17,244 nt of DNA. Source: Synura sp. LO234KE (lineage: Eukaryota; Sar; Synurophyceae; Synurales; Mallomonadaceae). Each line of letters starts with the position of its first letter. Within the stretch, counting starts at the first letter, position 1. Of the stretch, positions 1 to 9,124 are shown piece after piece. The notes under the pieces are model-generated. The model ran no database searches and had not been told where the DNA came from. It worked only from the letters and a program-made list of their open reading frames with translations. Location of the stretch: assembly GCA_015143735.1 (NCBI GenBank), contig VKHC01000145.1:1-17244 (forward strand), in the 5' to 3' direction. The position numbers and the translations under genes are program-made.

Positions 1-396
1 CTCATTATAAATTAAGAAGACAAACAAACTTGTTATTTTCCTATTATTTATCATAGCTAGCTACAGCAGCGGGAAGAGCCGCTAACAATGACGTAGTAAA
101 TGCATGTCCATCCCTGCAAGTTATCGATGAGAATTATTTAATAAAAGAAAGGAATTATAAGAATGCTCCACATTATATACTAAGTGGGTGGACGATAAGA
201 AAATTGGTTAATTAAATTATCGAAAATGATATAGGGTATTGCGTTTGTTTCCCTAATTACAAGAACATTTTGCACACGAGAAGAGATGATTTATTGAAAT
301 AACTGCGAATGATGTATTAATAAATATATATGAATAATATGTACACAAGGGAATATATCTATCATATGACATATTATCATTTGCGTTTTATTTCAG
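1..396. other. AT-rich left edge, possible intron or exon material
   Basis: This stretch has no complete gene. One + strand frame is open from about 57 to the stop at 217, following a weak acceptor-like CTACAG near 60-65, and its translation is mixed enough to be an exon. No donor inside it joins cleanly in phase to the exon candidate at 397. It may be an intron or an exon of a + strand gene entering from outside the window, or plain intergenic DNA. Confidence 0.2.
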
Positions 397-453
397 TCCG
401 CGATAAAGGGACGCTGGTTCGAGGTTAGCTCCAAATCAACCAAGAGCGATTAG
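397..453 (+). CDS. possible terminal exon of a gene entering from the left
   Basis: A good acceptor (TTTTATTTCAG ending at 396) is followed by 18 sense codons and TAG at 451-453. The peptide is basic and serine-rich and contains SAIKGRWFEVSSKSTKSD. Local GC is higher than in the surrounding AT-rich DNA, as expected for an exon. A GTTAGC at 421 could instead act as a donor after GRWFE and join in phase 0 to the exon candidate at 981. This would be a partial gene whose start lies outside the window. No family is recognised. The acceptor and open frame are visible; that it is coding is inference. Confidence 0.25.
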   Translation, partial: SAIKGRWFEVSSKSTKSD

Positions 454-565
454 AAATTTTATTGTTCCAAATAAATATTGAGATAATAATCTCTTATGAA
501 TATTTATCGAAGAATTTAATCCCTGTACAATCGTGCTCGCGAATTTTGATGATGCCGCGACCTCT

Positions 566-598
566 TCTCGTGATGCCAGTGATTGGTTTTTCACGAGA
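566..598. repeat. small perfect inverted repeat
   Basis: TCTCGTGA (566-573) and TCACGAGA (591-598) form a perfect 8-bp stem with a 17-base loop. It lies between the two candidate 3' exons, in DNA with no other clear signal. An 8-bp stem can arise by chance in this much sequence, so a function is not supported. Confidence 0.3.
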
Positions 599-980
599 TG
601 GATACATATATCTCAGCTGTCTCACTTGAATTCAAGAGTTATTGGGCGAGCTCTCATTTTTGATTCGCGTAATTTATCTCAAATTTCCGCATCGCTCTTC
701 AATCATGATTATGAATAATGCTTTGATTCGTATACATATATGGAAGCAATCTCAACGAATAAAGATCATTAACAATTGCGGCAATTCTTTTGTTTGGCGG
801 TATATTCCGGGAACCGGTATTTGTAATATCTCTATCAGTATCAAGAATAATATCGAAATTTGAAGATCCACGGATGTTTGCTGTTGCTTCGACAATTTCT
901 ATATTTTTACAGACGCTCTATACTATATGGACTCTACTACAATAAAATCAACTTGGTACCTTCGCGCGTTTATTTTTCAG

Positions 981-1133
981 AGTATCTTCGGCTTCAGCAC
1001 ATTGTCTTACAATTTCGCTTCCTCAACAGACAAGAGTGGCAAGCCAAGGCTGCAAACTCGCTCTGGAGGGGGTTTCCTGGACAAATTCAAGATGTTACAC
1101 TCAAGACCTATTCTATCTAACCTTGTATTCTAG
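981..1133 (+). CDS. possible terminal exon, 50 codons
   Basis: A strong acceptor (GTTTATTTTTCAG ending at 980) leads into an open frame of 50 codons ending in TAG at 1131-1133. The peptide begins SIFGFSTLSYNF and contains a basic, glycine-rich stretch (TDKSGKPRLQTRSGGG) followed by FLDKFKML. It looks like the cytoplasmic tail of a larger protein. Phase 0 at its start would match a donor at 421 after the 397 exon, joining the two as alternative 3' ends of one gene. No family is recognised and no start codon precedes it without splicing. The local GC rise and the quality of the acceptor are the main support. Confidence 0.35.
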   Translation, partial: SIFGFSTLSYNFASSTDKSGKPRLQTRSGGGFLDKFKMLHSRPILSNLVF

Positions 1134-1760
1134 CTGACTTCTCGGTCTATAGATGAGCAAGCCTAGCTTAATTTATTTGTTAATACTGCTAAATAACTGT
1201 AATCACGTTTATCACGTTTGTTGAATGTATTTCGTACATACAGTATTTTTATACGACTCTTGGATCCATATCCATTTCACCTTTTACGTCAGCACTTTAT
1301 TGCAATAATAATATAATTTCAATCAATTAAATAATTATCTCCGTGTAAAGAATTTTTCTCTGTACCTTGTACATAGTCCTCGAGAGCGATAGCAAATATT
1401 CCAAAAGGATGGACCCTTCGCTTACATTTCGCCCAATTTGTTACTATCACTAATCGGTGCATCAAAATGTACAATTATATTTCACATATACTAGTGTTGT
1501 TAGAATCCACAAAATCCACGGTGGTAGGAAGCCCAGATAGCTAGCAAAGAGCGAACACAAATTCTTCGACTACCACCTTAATCATGATTAATCATCGAGA
1601 TTAATTATGGTTAAAATCACGGTGAAGCATGATGAAGCACCACAGAAAAGTTAGCCCTTTCATGGGAGATTAAGGCGGCTGCACGGGCAATAGATAAAAG
1701 GAAAAGATAGATGATTGAGCACCATCGTACAGTTTCTAATATCAGATTGAAGTTGAAGTT
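1134..1760. other. intergenic, AT-rich, one imperfect hairpin
   Basis: No convincing gene is seen. GGTGGTAG (1520-1527) pairs with CTACCACC (1570-1577), and GAAG just inside pairs with CTTC across a two-base bulge, giving an imperfect 12-bp stem with a loop of about 35 bases. Short self-complementary AATCATGATT-type runs follow at about 1580-1620. These may be foldback debris or chance. Confidence 0.3.
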
Positions 1761-2039
1761 CTATGAGACGGTATCTGTACATGAATCTTGATTGTGTTTG
1801 ATTGAGATGTTTTGACAGAAAGCACGACATAGTGCTTTTAGAACGATGTACATCTGGCTTTCTCCGTCAAAAAGATTATTTTCGGCGTTGAATAACTTAC
1901 GCAAATTTGTAAACTTGTCCAATCCATTCAGTGCCGATACTATTCCAACAAGAACACGTCTTGAAGCATACTGTTCGGCTGCATGAAGAAAGCTATATTT
2001 GCTTGGAAATTTCCAATATCTATACAGGGGGTAAAACAT
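1761..2039 (-). CDS. hypothetical 92-residue ORF
   Basis: This ATG-initiated frame runs 92 codons to a stop at 1761. Its composition is unusually protein-like for such AT-rich DNA: mixed charges, few low-complexity runs, and a plausible amphipathic stretch around GLDKFTNLRKLFNAENNLF (about residues 39-57). A TATAG at 2022-2018 on the - strand could act as an acceptor in phase 2, so the real feature may be an exon of a longer - strand gene instead of a single-exon gene. No family is recognised. It could also be a relic. No neighbouring exon was found in 2040-2570. Confidence 0.35.
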   Translation of the reverse strand: MFYPLYRYWKFPSKYSFLHAAEQYASRRVLVGIVSALNGLDKFTNLRKLFNAENNLFDGESQMYIVLKALCRAFCQNISIKHNQDSCTDTVS

Positions 2040-3136
2040 TCTTGCTTATTATAGTACTTCAAAGTATTATGGTTATCAAACAGCAATATTGATTGGTGTG
2101 CTTCAAATAATGCAGTCAGTCAACAATACTCGAAGAAATACTTAATTGGTACGAACAATTGAAACGAAAAATGTTCTGAAAGGTTACTTAGTACCGCCTC
2201 ATGGAGATATTAACTACAAAATACGACTTAGCTAATATATCTCATGCAACCGCTTTGCCCTCCTTACGTAATAGCTTACTTAATTATTCTTCTCCTCATA
2301 TCTCCTCCACGCCTATCACCGTGAATTGTACATCCCATCACACCAGCACACTTTAAGAAACTCTTTCACCGCCTAGCACATTCTTGACCTGTGCTGCTAA
2401 CCCATCTTTTCGATTTCAAATCTAGTTATCCCTGTACTCATGATGACTTAACGGTGTGCAAATGCTCAAAATACCTTGTCTCCATCAATATTTCACCACA
2501 GCCGTTACTACCTAAAAATCTAAATTTATTGATATTACCAATTGATTGATGCAGAGATAAGAAAAGGAAATGAAGTCAAGTAATAAATTGCGGCCCGTTC
2601 CAGCACTAATATTAGTTAATTCCAATTTTGAATTGAGACCAATTTACGACCAATTTAATAAGCAATCGATAAGTTATAATAATGAGCTCTCTGTTCTTGT
2701 TACACTTCATCTATTCCTGCGTGTCTACTTAAATCCTGATCTTTCAACAAAAATGAACGAAGCCATTGCCTAAAAATACAGAAAACGCCATCGACATTAC
2801 CAAATTAATATGCAACCTGCAATAAAAGTGTAAGAACAAGCGACAAAATTTTTAAAAGGCCCGAAACACATAACAATATTGCGATAAGTCATTCTCCAAA
2901 CTCCTCGGAACATAAATATTCCAAACCCTGCATTTTGCGAATTCTTAAAAAAATCATTACGATAAGCTGCTCTTTGATGTATTGCATATGTATTTAGGCT
3001 AGGTACGCACCGTACATACATATTTGAGGTTAACACGTTAACATAGTCCAATATGAGCCTGCAATGTGTCCTCCCGAGGCTACAAATCAGTCATATCACA
3101 TAATTTACTTAGAAATATAGCTATGTGACGCAAACT
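2040..3136. other. intergenic, AT-rich, nothing clear
   Basis: The ORFs here (for example around 2570-2773 on + and 2797-3051 on -) are AT-driven, lack splice or family support, and are not called. No RNA gene, mobile-element terminus or long repeat was recognised by eye. Confidence 0.4.
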
Positions 3137-3410
3137 ACAGTTATCCCTAGATAACTTGTATTATGACGAGTAATTCAAGTTATCGTAGACTTTATATTTC
3201 AAGGTTAGTAGAAAGTTCTCATCGAAAAACCGGAAAAACACTTTTTTGACGAGGGTAACGGTTGCACGCTAATATCTCTACAAATATGGCGAGCTGTCAT
3301 AAAATACGGTTATCCTCCTTAAATAGAGTATTCTATGGTGAGTAAAAGAATTATTGTAGATTTGATATCTCAAGGTCAGTGAAGACTTCTCATCGAAAAA
3401 CTAGTGAATT
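3137..3410. repeat. diverged direct repeat, two units of about 105 bp
   Basis: Unit 1 (about 3137-3240) and unit 2 (about 3305-3410) share an ordered series of matching blocks at a constant offset of about 170 bp: GTTATCC near each start; a TATCGTAGACTTT / TATTGTAGATTTG block; TTTCAAGGT / TCTCAAGGT; AGTAGA / AGTGAA; and TCTCATCGAAAAAC, which is identical in both. The order and spacing indicate an old duplication and not chance. Neither unit contains a long ORF. A non-autonomous element fragment or a degraded satellite is possible. Confidence 0.6.
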
Positions 3411-4628
3411 TCTCACGTATCTTAGAATTTTGTGAGTGTGCAATCTAGAAGACGGTGGCTCATAATACCTTTTACACACCCATAAAAGCGTTCAATATAA
3501 AACATTATATTTCTTGAGTGTCATGATTTTAAAAAATGTTCCAGATTCAGACCCCACGTACCAAAGAATTTGGCGAATGACTTATTGCATTCGTAGATTG
3601 GAATGTACTAATGGTTCCTTCTGTATGGGCCGGGTTCGTTAACAAAACTTACTTAAGGCCACAAGATATTTATTTAAGAGTCCGAACAATAGCTATGTCA
3701 GTGTCTTGGTTGTCTCTGTTGCGCGTCTCCGATTGATTTATTGCGCGATATTATTCAGTTTACAGTTTGAATCTTTTGTCAAAATAAATATTCGTTACTT
3801 CTGCATTAGTAATAATCGTAAAAGTTTACCTTAGATAATCAAATCTTTATCCTTAATTCCCAAGTAATTTTATCTCATTTTGCATGACTAATAAATGCCA
3901 TAATACACCAAACAAACTTCTATTACATTCCTATTTTTCTTACCGCATCGCCCGTTCATCATCACGAACGTGGATCAAAAGTGTATCAAAATTCTTAGAA
4001 GTATTGAACAAAAATGGTTAAGGAAAAGATGTTGGTTAATATTCTCGCCATATTAAAAATGAGCCTAAGATGTGTGATTGATGTTTCTATTTGTTGTCTT
4101 TGACCTACCGTAGTGAATTCGGTTGTGCAAAATTTTTGATGTCGTGACGTTTTGAACACTTGCATTTCTAAAGATACTTTTCTTAAAACACTACATTAAT
4201 CTGATGCAAATTAATATTTTTATGTAAAGTTAAAAAGATGGATAGATTAAGCTGGTGCACAGATGTTGTTGCTTGTGGTCTATCTTAACACAACCATATT
4301 ATAACAAAATGATATATATCCATATGGACGAAACTAAAAATAGTTGCATACGCTGGGGGTATGTTTTCAAGGTGTCTGTACGGTTGTAGTATATTCGTGG
4401 TCGAGATTTAAGAAACTTTTAATTATTTTTCCTTCATCATCACCATGTGACGGAATACAAATTAGATAGATGGACGAAAAGTTTCGGTAACATCGAATAC
4501 ACAGATATCTCGGCCGTTTACACCATGCATACAGTGAGTGTTACATAGGCACGTTCACCTATGATTCATACAATAAATATTCCCTTCCTGTTCATTTATA
4601 TTAGCGATCTGACCACTGGATGGTTAAA
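3411..4628. other. intergenic, AT-rich, nothing clear
   Basis: Only short AT-driven ORFs are present. No splice-supported exon, RNA gene or element terminus was recognised. This belongs to the gene-poor left part of the window. Confidence 0.4.
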
Positions 4629-4897
4629 ACGCGGCGAAATCTTTTCTTGCACAAGCAAGCGGTGTCATTGTGTCGAAGTTGAAAAACAAGAACATTTTGT
4701 ATGTACAGCTGGATGATGATAAAATATCAGTCCGGAGGATATTTAAAGACATTTTCATTTTTCTCTTTGTGTTGTATAGATCATATCTATGGAAACTAGA
4801 CGGCAATGTTCAAAAGTTCAGCTATTATTCTGACACGAAAAAGCAAACGATGGCTACCGGTGGTATTCTAACGAAGCGTGAGAATAAGTGGTACTGA
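4629..4897 (+). CDS. coding-like fragment, possible exon or relic
   Basis: The frame is open for about 89 codons from just after a TAA at 4626-4628 to TGA at 4895-4897, with no ATG until near its end. The peptide has a soluble-looking basic/acidic start (SKLKNKNILYVQLDDDKISV), then a short hydrophobic run (IFIFLFVLY, about residues 46-54) and a charged tail ending TKRENKWY. The opposite strand is also open over most of it, which weakens the case. With no start codon it would have to be an exon or a decayed gene. No family is recognised. Confidence 0.2.
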
Positions 4898-5125
4898 TTT
4901 CAGAACGCAGCAGCAAAACTATCAAGGCCAAATTTAGACTTTAGTCCTGCCATATTGGTTAAGGTGGATCCTTTCAGTTGCCAATCAACAATAGTAAGAA
5001 AATATTCGTAGTTACTCCCAATAGGGTAAAGATGAAAAAGCGATTAATACAATAGCATTATATACTTCCAACCCAAACCGTAAAACCAAAATGTCGGACT
5101 ATCTTGATGAATGGATGTATTATTA
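4898..5125. other. 3' flank of the orphan membrane-protein gene
   Basis: This AT-rich spacer lies downstream of the - strand gene that ends at 5126. No canonical AATAAA on the - strand was found close to the stop. It is probably 3' UTR and intergenic DNA. Confidence 0.3.
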
Positions 5126-6289
5126 TTACTTCCTCTTTCTTAAACCATTAGTTACACACTCGCTGGTAATGTCACTATCTCGGAGGTTACGGCCATCATC
5201 ATCGTTCGGTTCATCGTTCTCGTTTGTCCCCTTAACATCGACCGGGATGGCTTCCGGGAGCTCTTCAACTTGTGGATGGGCTCTTAATTCGATTCTATCG
5301 CCGTGATGATGTCGGGATACAGAGGAAGCAGAATTTAGAGGCGCACTCTGATGACCAATGCTGTTGTTCCTCAATGATGGTGCAGCAGGAAGGATCGATT
5401 GAAGCTGATTATCCATACCATCCATTAACAGATAAATTTGGTCAACATTTTGAAGTAGAGGCGTCAACAACGGAATGGAGGCTTTAAGCAAATTTGGACT
5501 AGATGCGCAAATAATTCCACCTACTCCAACGACGACGCACAAATAGCCTAGTTGTGAGAAAAGCGCCAATACTACGGAAAGCTTATAAACAAAAAGCAGT
5601 ATCAGCAGAGACTTAACGATCTCAACAACATTCTTCGGAGATACATGATTCGTCGCCTGCACTTCATGGACAAGTTTGAGTCCTTTCATAAGGGAGAAGT
5701 ACAACGGCCACAAAATTAGAAAATGAGCACCAACGATTTGAATCACACCAGTAGCTGCCAATTTACCCCCTAGATCAAGCAAAGGAGAGCGGTAGTCTGA
5801 GATGATTGGAGCCCATTGCTTACGAAGGGCGGCGTTCAAACCGTCCACTAACTCGCTGCGATTACTTGTCCATCCGCCAGACGATTCCAGAATAGATGAC
5901 GCACATCTTTCTATGTTTTGCAAAACTAGGGCAGGATGAACATCAACGCTATAGGTTTCCCCTCGAAGATGGTGTAGCAAAATCTCTACTTGAGAAAATC
6001 TCTTAGAATCTAAAGACAGTCTAGTCGTCATTTTCTTGATATATGGAACAACAGCGTCATTGAGGATTTCCAGCTGAAATTTTCGCACCGCTTTCTCTCG
6101 ATTGAGAATTTCATTGAGTGTTCGGGAAACTTCTGTTTTTAGATTCTCCCACTCAGATTTCCTCCAAAGAAATGTTGTTTTAGTTAAAGTTTCTACGAGC
6201 TCGATAACATTTTGGATAACTGCTTGCGTGGTCGGATCTTTTGCGTCAATTATCTCGTTTCTTCCTAAATATTTGGGAACTTGCGACAT
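5126..6289 (-). CDS. orphan multi-pass membrane protein, 387 aa
   Basis: This is an uninterrupted ATG-to-stop gene of no family I recognise. Residues 1-100 are hydrophilic and mostly helical, with heptad-like stretches (for example EVSRTLNEILNREKAVRKFQ, about 53-72) that could form a coiled coil. Three hydrophobic segments follow at about 176-200, 221-244 and 247-264. The tail from about 300 is polar and disordered, with HHHGD near 327-331, an acidic run (NENDEPNDDDGRNLRDSD) and a terminal LRKRK. The last four residues, RKRK, have lysine at -3 and arginine at -4, resembling a dibasic ER-retrieval signal, so ER residence is a reasonable guess. The first methionine gives MSQVPKYLGR. The start lies 45 bp from that of the divergent glycosyltransferase, so the two are likely co-expressed. 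Gene structure is firm; function is unknown. Confidence 0.85.
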   Translation of the reverse strand: MSQVPKYLGRNEIIDAKDPTTQAVIQNVIELVETLTKTTFLWRKSEWENLKTEVSRTLNEILNREKAVRKFQLEILNDAVVPYIKKMTTRLSLDSKRFSQVEILLHHLRGETYSVDVHPALVLQNIERCASSILESSGGWTSNRSELVDGLNAALRKQWAPIISDYRSPLLDLGGKLAATGVIQIVGAHFLILWPLYFSLMKGLKLVHEVQATNHVSPKNVVEIVKSLLILLFVYKLSVVLALFSQLGYLCVVVGVGGIICASSPNLLKASIPLLTPLLQNVDQIYLLMDGMDNQLQSILPAAPSLRNNSIGHQSAPLNSASSVSRHHHGDRIELRAHPQVEELPEAIPVDVKGTNENDEPNDDDGRNLRDSDITSECVTNGLRKRK

Positions 6290-6334
6290 AAGTTGTAACT
6301 CTACACACCACGGGTTGTCGTCTAAAATGTGGTT
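6290..6334. promoter_or_regulatory. very short divergent promoter region
   Basis: Only 45 bp separates the start codon of the - strand membrane protein from that of the + strand glycosyltransferase. There is no TATA box and the spacer is not strongly AT-rich. The core promoter elements must overlap this spacer and the 5' coding ends, or the transcripts have extremely short leaders. A bidirectional promoter is inferred from layout alone. Confidence 0.5.
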
Positions 6335-6368
6335 ATGTTTATCACTGCTGTTTATTTTCTCTACCTAA
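6327..6368 (+). other. short upstream ORF overlapping the glycosyltransferase start
   Basis: An ATG at 6327 opens a 13-codon frame (MWLCLSLLFIFST) that ends at 6368 and overlaps the in-frame main ATG at 6335 in a different frame. If the transcript starts upstream of 6327, this start would compete with the main one and lower translation. If transcription starts between the two ATGs it has no effect. The ATGs are visible; regulation is inference. Confidence 0.35.
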
Positions 6369-8009
6369 TTCCGTACTATTACAGTCATCAAGAACCATTC
6401 GATGATTGTTATTTTGGAGGAGATCAGTCAATTTCTTCTGTTGAATTTTCGAAAAAACTGTGCTTGATGGGCATATTTTACCCTTCACTTAATATTCCGG
6501 GTATACAGATTGTTTTCACTAAAGACATTTCGTATGCGGAGAGGATATGTGACGTAGTAATATATTTCAATAAGACTTCTTCAATTGTGAGAAATAGCTG
6601 CCCAGGAACATGTCATCCAAAGCCTTCGCTTGCATTTTCAGTTGATTTCTGGGAGAAAGCTTTTGAGCATATTCAGTCGGTTACTTGCAGTCTTTCAAGC
6701 GATATGTTAGCTCAGTTTAACTTAAATAATACAAAGTGGGATTTTGATTTATCAAAAGTGTTAGAAATCGTTTACTATCGGCGAATACAGGAGTGTTCAG
6801 AGGAAGTCTATTGGAAATATTACGTTCCTCAAGAGTACAAAGTGCGCCGAGATGCTGATGGGATAGTTATCTGGATTGGAGCAAAGCATAATCGGGAACA
6901 GCTGATTTTACAAGAAAGTGTTTTGTACGATTATCATATCAAAGGCAATCATCAAATCACTGGATGGTTGGCGACAGAGGAAATTTACAATTGTAGAAAT
7001 AGCACGTTTTTATGCAACAACTCAAACGCTAACGGAGTATATTTGCCTCATATGCCCACCACAGGTACTGCTGACAAGGCAGCTGGGGGGTAATTTCTTC
7101 ACCTACTCATCCCCAACAACTTCGTATTTCTCGCCAATATTCCGTTCATATCTAGATTGATGGCCTAATTCTTTATCTCTCTAATCTCTCTCTCCCTAAT
7201 CGCCAGGTCTATCGAAACTAGGTGAGCGCTCATCGGGGTGGGCCTGTGCCCAACGCCGCCCACTACGAGCCCTTGCTCATATATTACTGTTATTTAATCC
7301 GAAGTACGTTCTGGTGGTCGACGACGATACTTACGTCAACATAGGCTTGCTCGCCAACCAATTGTACCCATACATTCATCAAAACTTTTCCACTGACAAC
7401 AACGTCGTCGGCTACTTAGCAAATAAAAACAAGATCACTCGAGACGGTTTCTTCATCGGCGGGGGAGGTTATCTGATGGGGAGGGAGACACTACAGCGAC
7501 TCGTGTCTTACTCCCTCCCGACCTTTCGAAGAAAGAAGAATGCGTACACCGCGAGTCTGAGCCTCTACACCGACGTCGTCAAACGAGAATCCGAATCCCG
7601 TGACGCCGGTGCAAGCAGAAGTTGTTTGTCTTCTTCTGGTCACGGGGCATATGTTGGTATTCGAGCCAGACTGGTAGACCTCTGTGTCAGACTTATGGCG
7701 GGAGAGGCGACGTGCCACCACAGCGACCACTCCATGTCTCGTTGTTTGGCATACGGAGCGGAGGCCAGCCTTGTGGGCAACAACCGCTGCTGGACTTACA
7801 ATGATTTGTTCCCCGGAGAAGTGGGAAGTAGTGGAGGCGGTCTAAATAGTGGTCCGGAGGAGAAAAATGCTGTAGATATCCTTAAATTGACGTATCCTGT
7901 CATGTGTGGGCTGATGGGAGGCTCAGTTTGTGATCTTCGCATTCACCTCACTTGTCACCACCACAGACCCAGGGCGTTGAATGACTCCTATCCCGTTAGA
8001 TTTAAGTAA
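6335..8009 (+). CDS. fringe/GT31-like glycosyltransferase, two exons
   Basis: Exons 6335-7064 and 7207-8009 join in phase 1 to encode 510 residues. The 142-bp intron has donor CAG|GTACTG, a CCCTAAT branch-like site, a long pyrimidine tract and acceptor CGCCAG. Residues 1-17 form a hydrophobic signal anchor, so a type II Golgi protein with a lumenal catalytic domain is expected. Several N-glycosylation sequons (NKT, NNT, NST, NNS, NFS) support lumenal exposure. The catalytic core spans the splice: GWACAQRRPLRALAHIL then YVLVVDDDTYVN, with the metal/nucleotide-sugar binding DDD at 282-284, and FFIGGGGYLMGRETL at about 325-339, the counterpart of the GGAG block of fringe and C1GALT1 families. 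A cysteine-rich C-terminal part (ATCHHSDHSMSRCLAYGAE) follows. It probably transfers a sugar to a glycoprotein; donor and acceptor cannot be read from sequence. The 6335 ATG was chosen because 6327 is out of frame. Confidence 0.85.
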
Positions 8010-8200
8010 TCGGCAATTATTGAATGCATGCGGAAACTGGTCGTGCTGTTTGTTGCTGTCGTAGAAATATTAAGGTTTATAGGGTGGTCCCCCCTTGTTC
8101 TCTACGCTTTCTGCTAGCTGGCCTTTCTTATGCGATGTTCTTCGCAAGATAAGTCAGTCATACATTCATCCTTGGTGACTGATAATAGAATGATAATGAC

Positions 8201-8206
8201 AATAAA
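8201..8206 (+). terminator. candidate polyadenylation signal
   Basis: AATAAA lies 192 bp downstream of the glycosyltransferase stop, followed by a GT-rich run (GAGGTGGGTGGAAG). This matches the usual eukaryotic signal and downstream element for that gene. It is a six-base motif in AT-rich DNA, so chance occurrence is possible. Confidence 0.4.
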
Positions 8207-8550
8207 GAGGTGGGTGGAAGTAATATTTTTGATGTTATTCTTATTCGCGGTTACTTCAGGTTAAAGGTTATTCTTTGATTTGTGCGCCACCGGCCCCTAC
8301 CACTACTAGCACCAGTGCGACATTTACTTCTTCCTTTTTGTGTGCATAAATATCTTCAATATATCTCATCATGAAATATTTAAAACGCCAAAATTTAAAT
8401 AAGTCCAGCATATAGATAGAAGTAAGACTCGCTGGGTCAGATGGTTTGATTATGAGAAGTCTACTTCAGAGACATATGGTATGTGATAAAAGAACAAGCA
8501 AAACATACTCATAACCTCGTTCTGACTGGTGACTGCGCTACAAGAAGGTT

Positions 8551-8625
8551 CTAAAATCCGCTCTTTAGGCACGTCGCCAAGGAGCCGCGTGCTAGTATGA
8601 TGCCTGGTGGGAGGACGATGAAGTC
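8551..8625 (-). CDS. possible extra 3' exon on the minus strand
   Basis: After an acceptor-like CATCTTCTCGCTCAG comes an open - strand frame ending in TAG at 8551. The translation is mixed and hydrophobic (KIDFIVLPPGIILARGS in the middle) and GC is above the local background. If real it would need a phase-2 donor. It lies downstream of the proposed end of the VPS13-like gene, so it might be an alternative terminal exon of that gene. No in-phase strong donor was found to connect it, and it may be chance. Confidence 0.2.
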   Translation of the reverse strand, partial: DFIVLPPGIILARGSLATCLKSGF

Positions 8626-9124
8626 GATCTTGCTAGTAGCAATTGCTTTACTGAGCGAGAAGATGTAATACTATGTTTTTTTTAAATAGTAGCAACCACT
8701 TCTCCATCACGGTAAATATGTAGTCTAATTCTGACATCTCGATAGTAATGATTTTATAAACCGCCTCCAAATTTAATCGGACACGTGATCCAGCCGTCCA
8801 GCAAGGCAGGATGGGACATTGCAATTGATTTGATATGCATTTTGCGTTTCAATTAATTGAGACGAATATGATGAATGAGCGAAATCATCACTAAGCGAAT
8901 TCAAGCACATGAATCTAAATATATACGTGCGTATGTGTGCATTACGAAAAAGTAGGAGGAAAGATTTTTCTATTGGATTCGTCACCGCACCCTATAGCGC
9001 TATTCGAAAATTCATAGAAAGGGGATTACTTTCCCAGTTCTCAAGTAAAGGCAATAATAATATTAATTATAAATAGTATTCCAAGGGTGATACGACTGTC
9101 CGAAATTCGCGAAACGAAACAGAT

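Larger units (their letters stand above)
8010..9124. other. convergent 3' spacer
   Basis: This 1.1 kb spacer separates the 3' end of the glycosyltransferase (+) from that of the VPS13-like gene (-) and should hold both 3' UTRs. A - strand stretch at 8551-8625 is GC-richer and coding-like (see the separate entry). The ORF at 8773-8985 on - is AT-driven and is not called. Confidence 0.4.

Noticed and set aside
5091-5487. Plus-strand frames over the 3' part of the membrane-protein gene
   Set aside because: They are antisense shadows, with serine runs arising from the complement of acidic and disordered codons.
6102-6368. An 88-codon plus-strand frame across the divergent gap
   Set aside because: It is antisense to the 5' end of the membrane-protein gene for most of its length and has no independent support.
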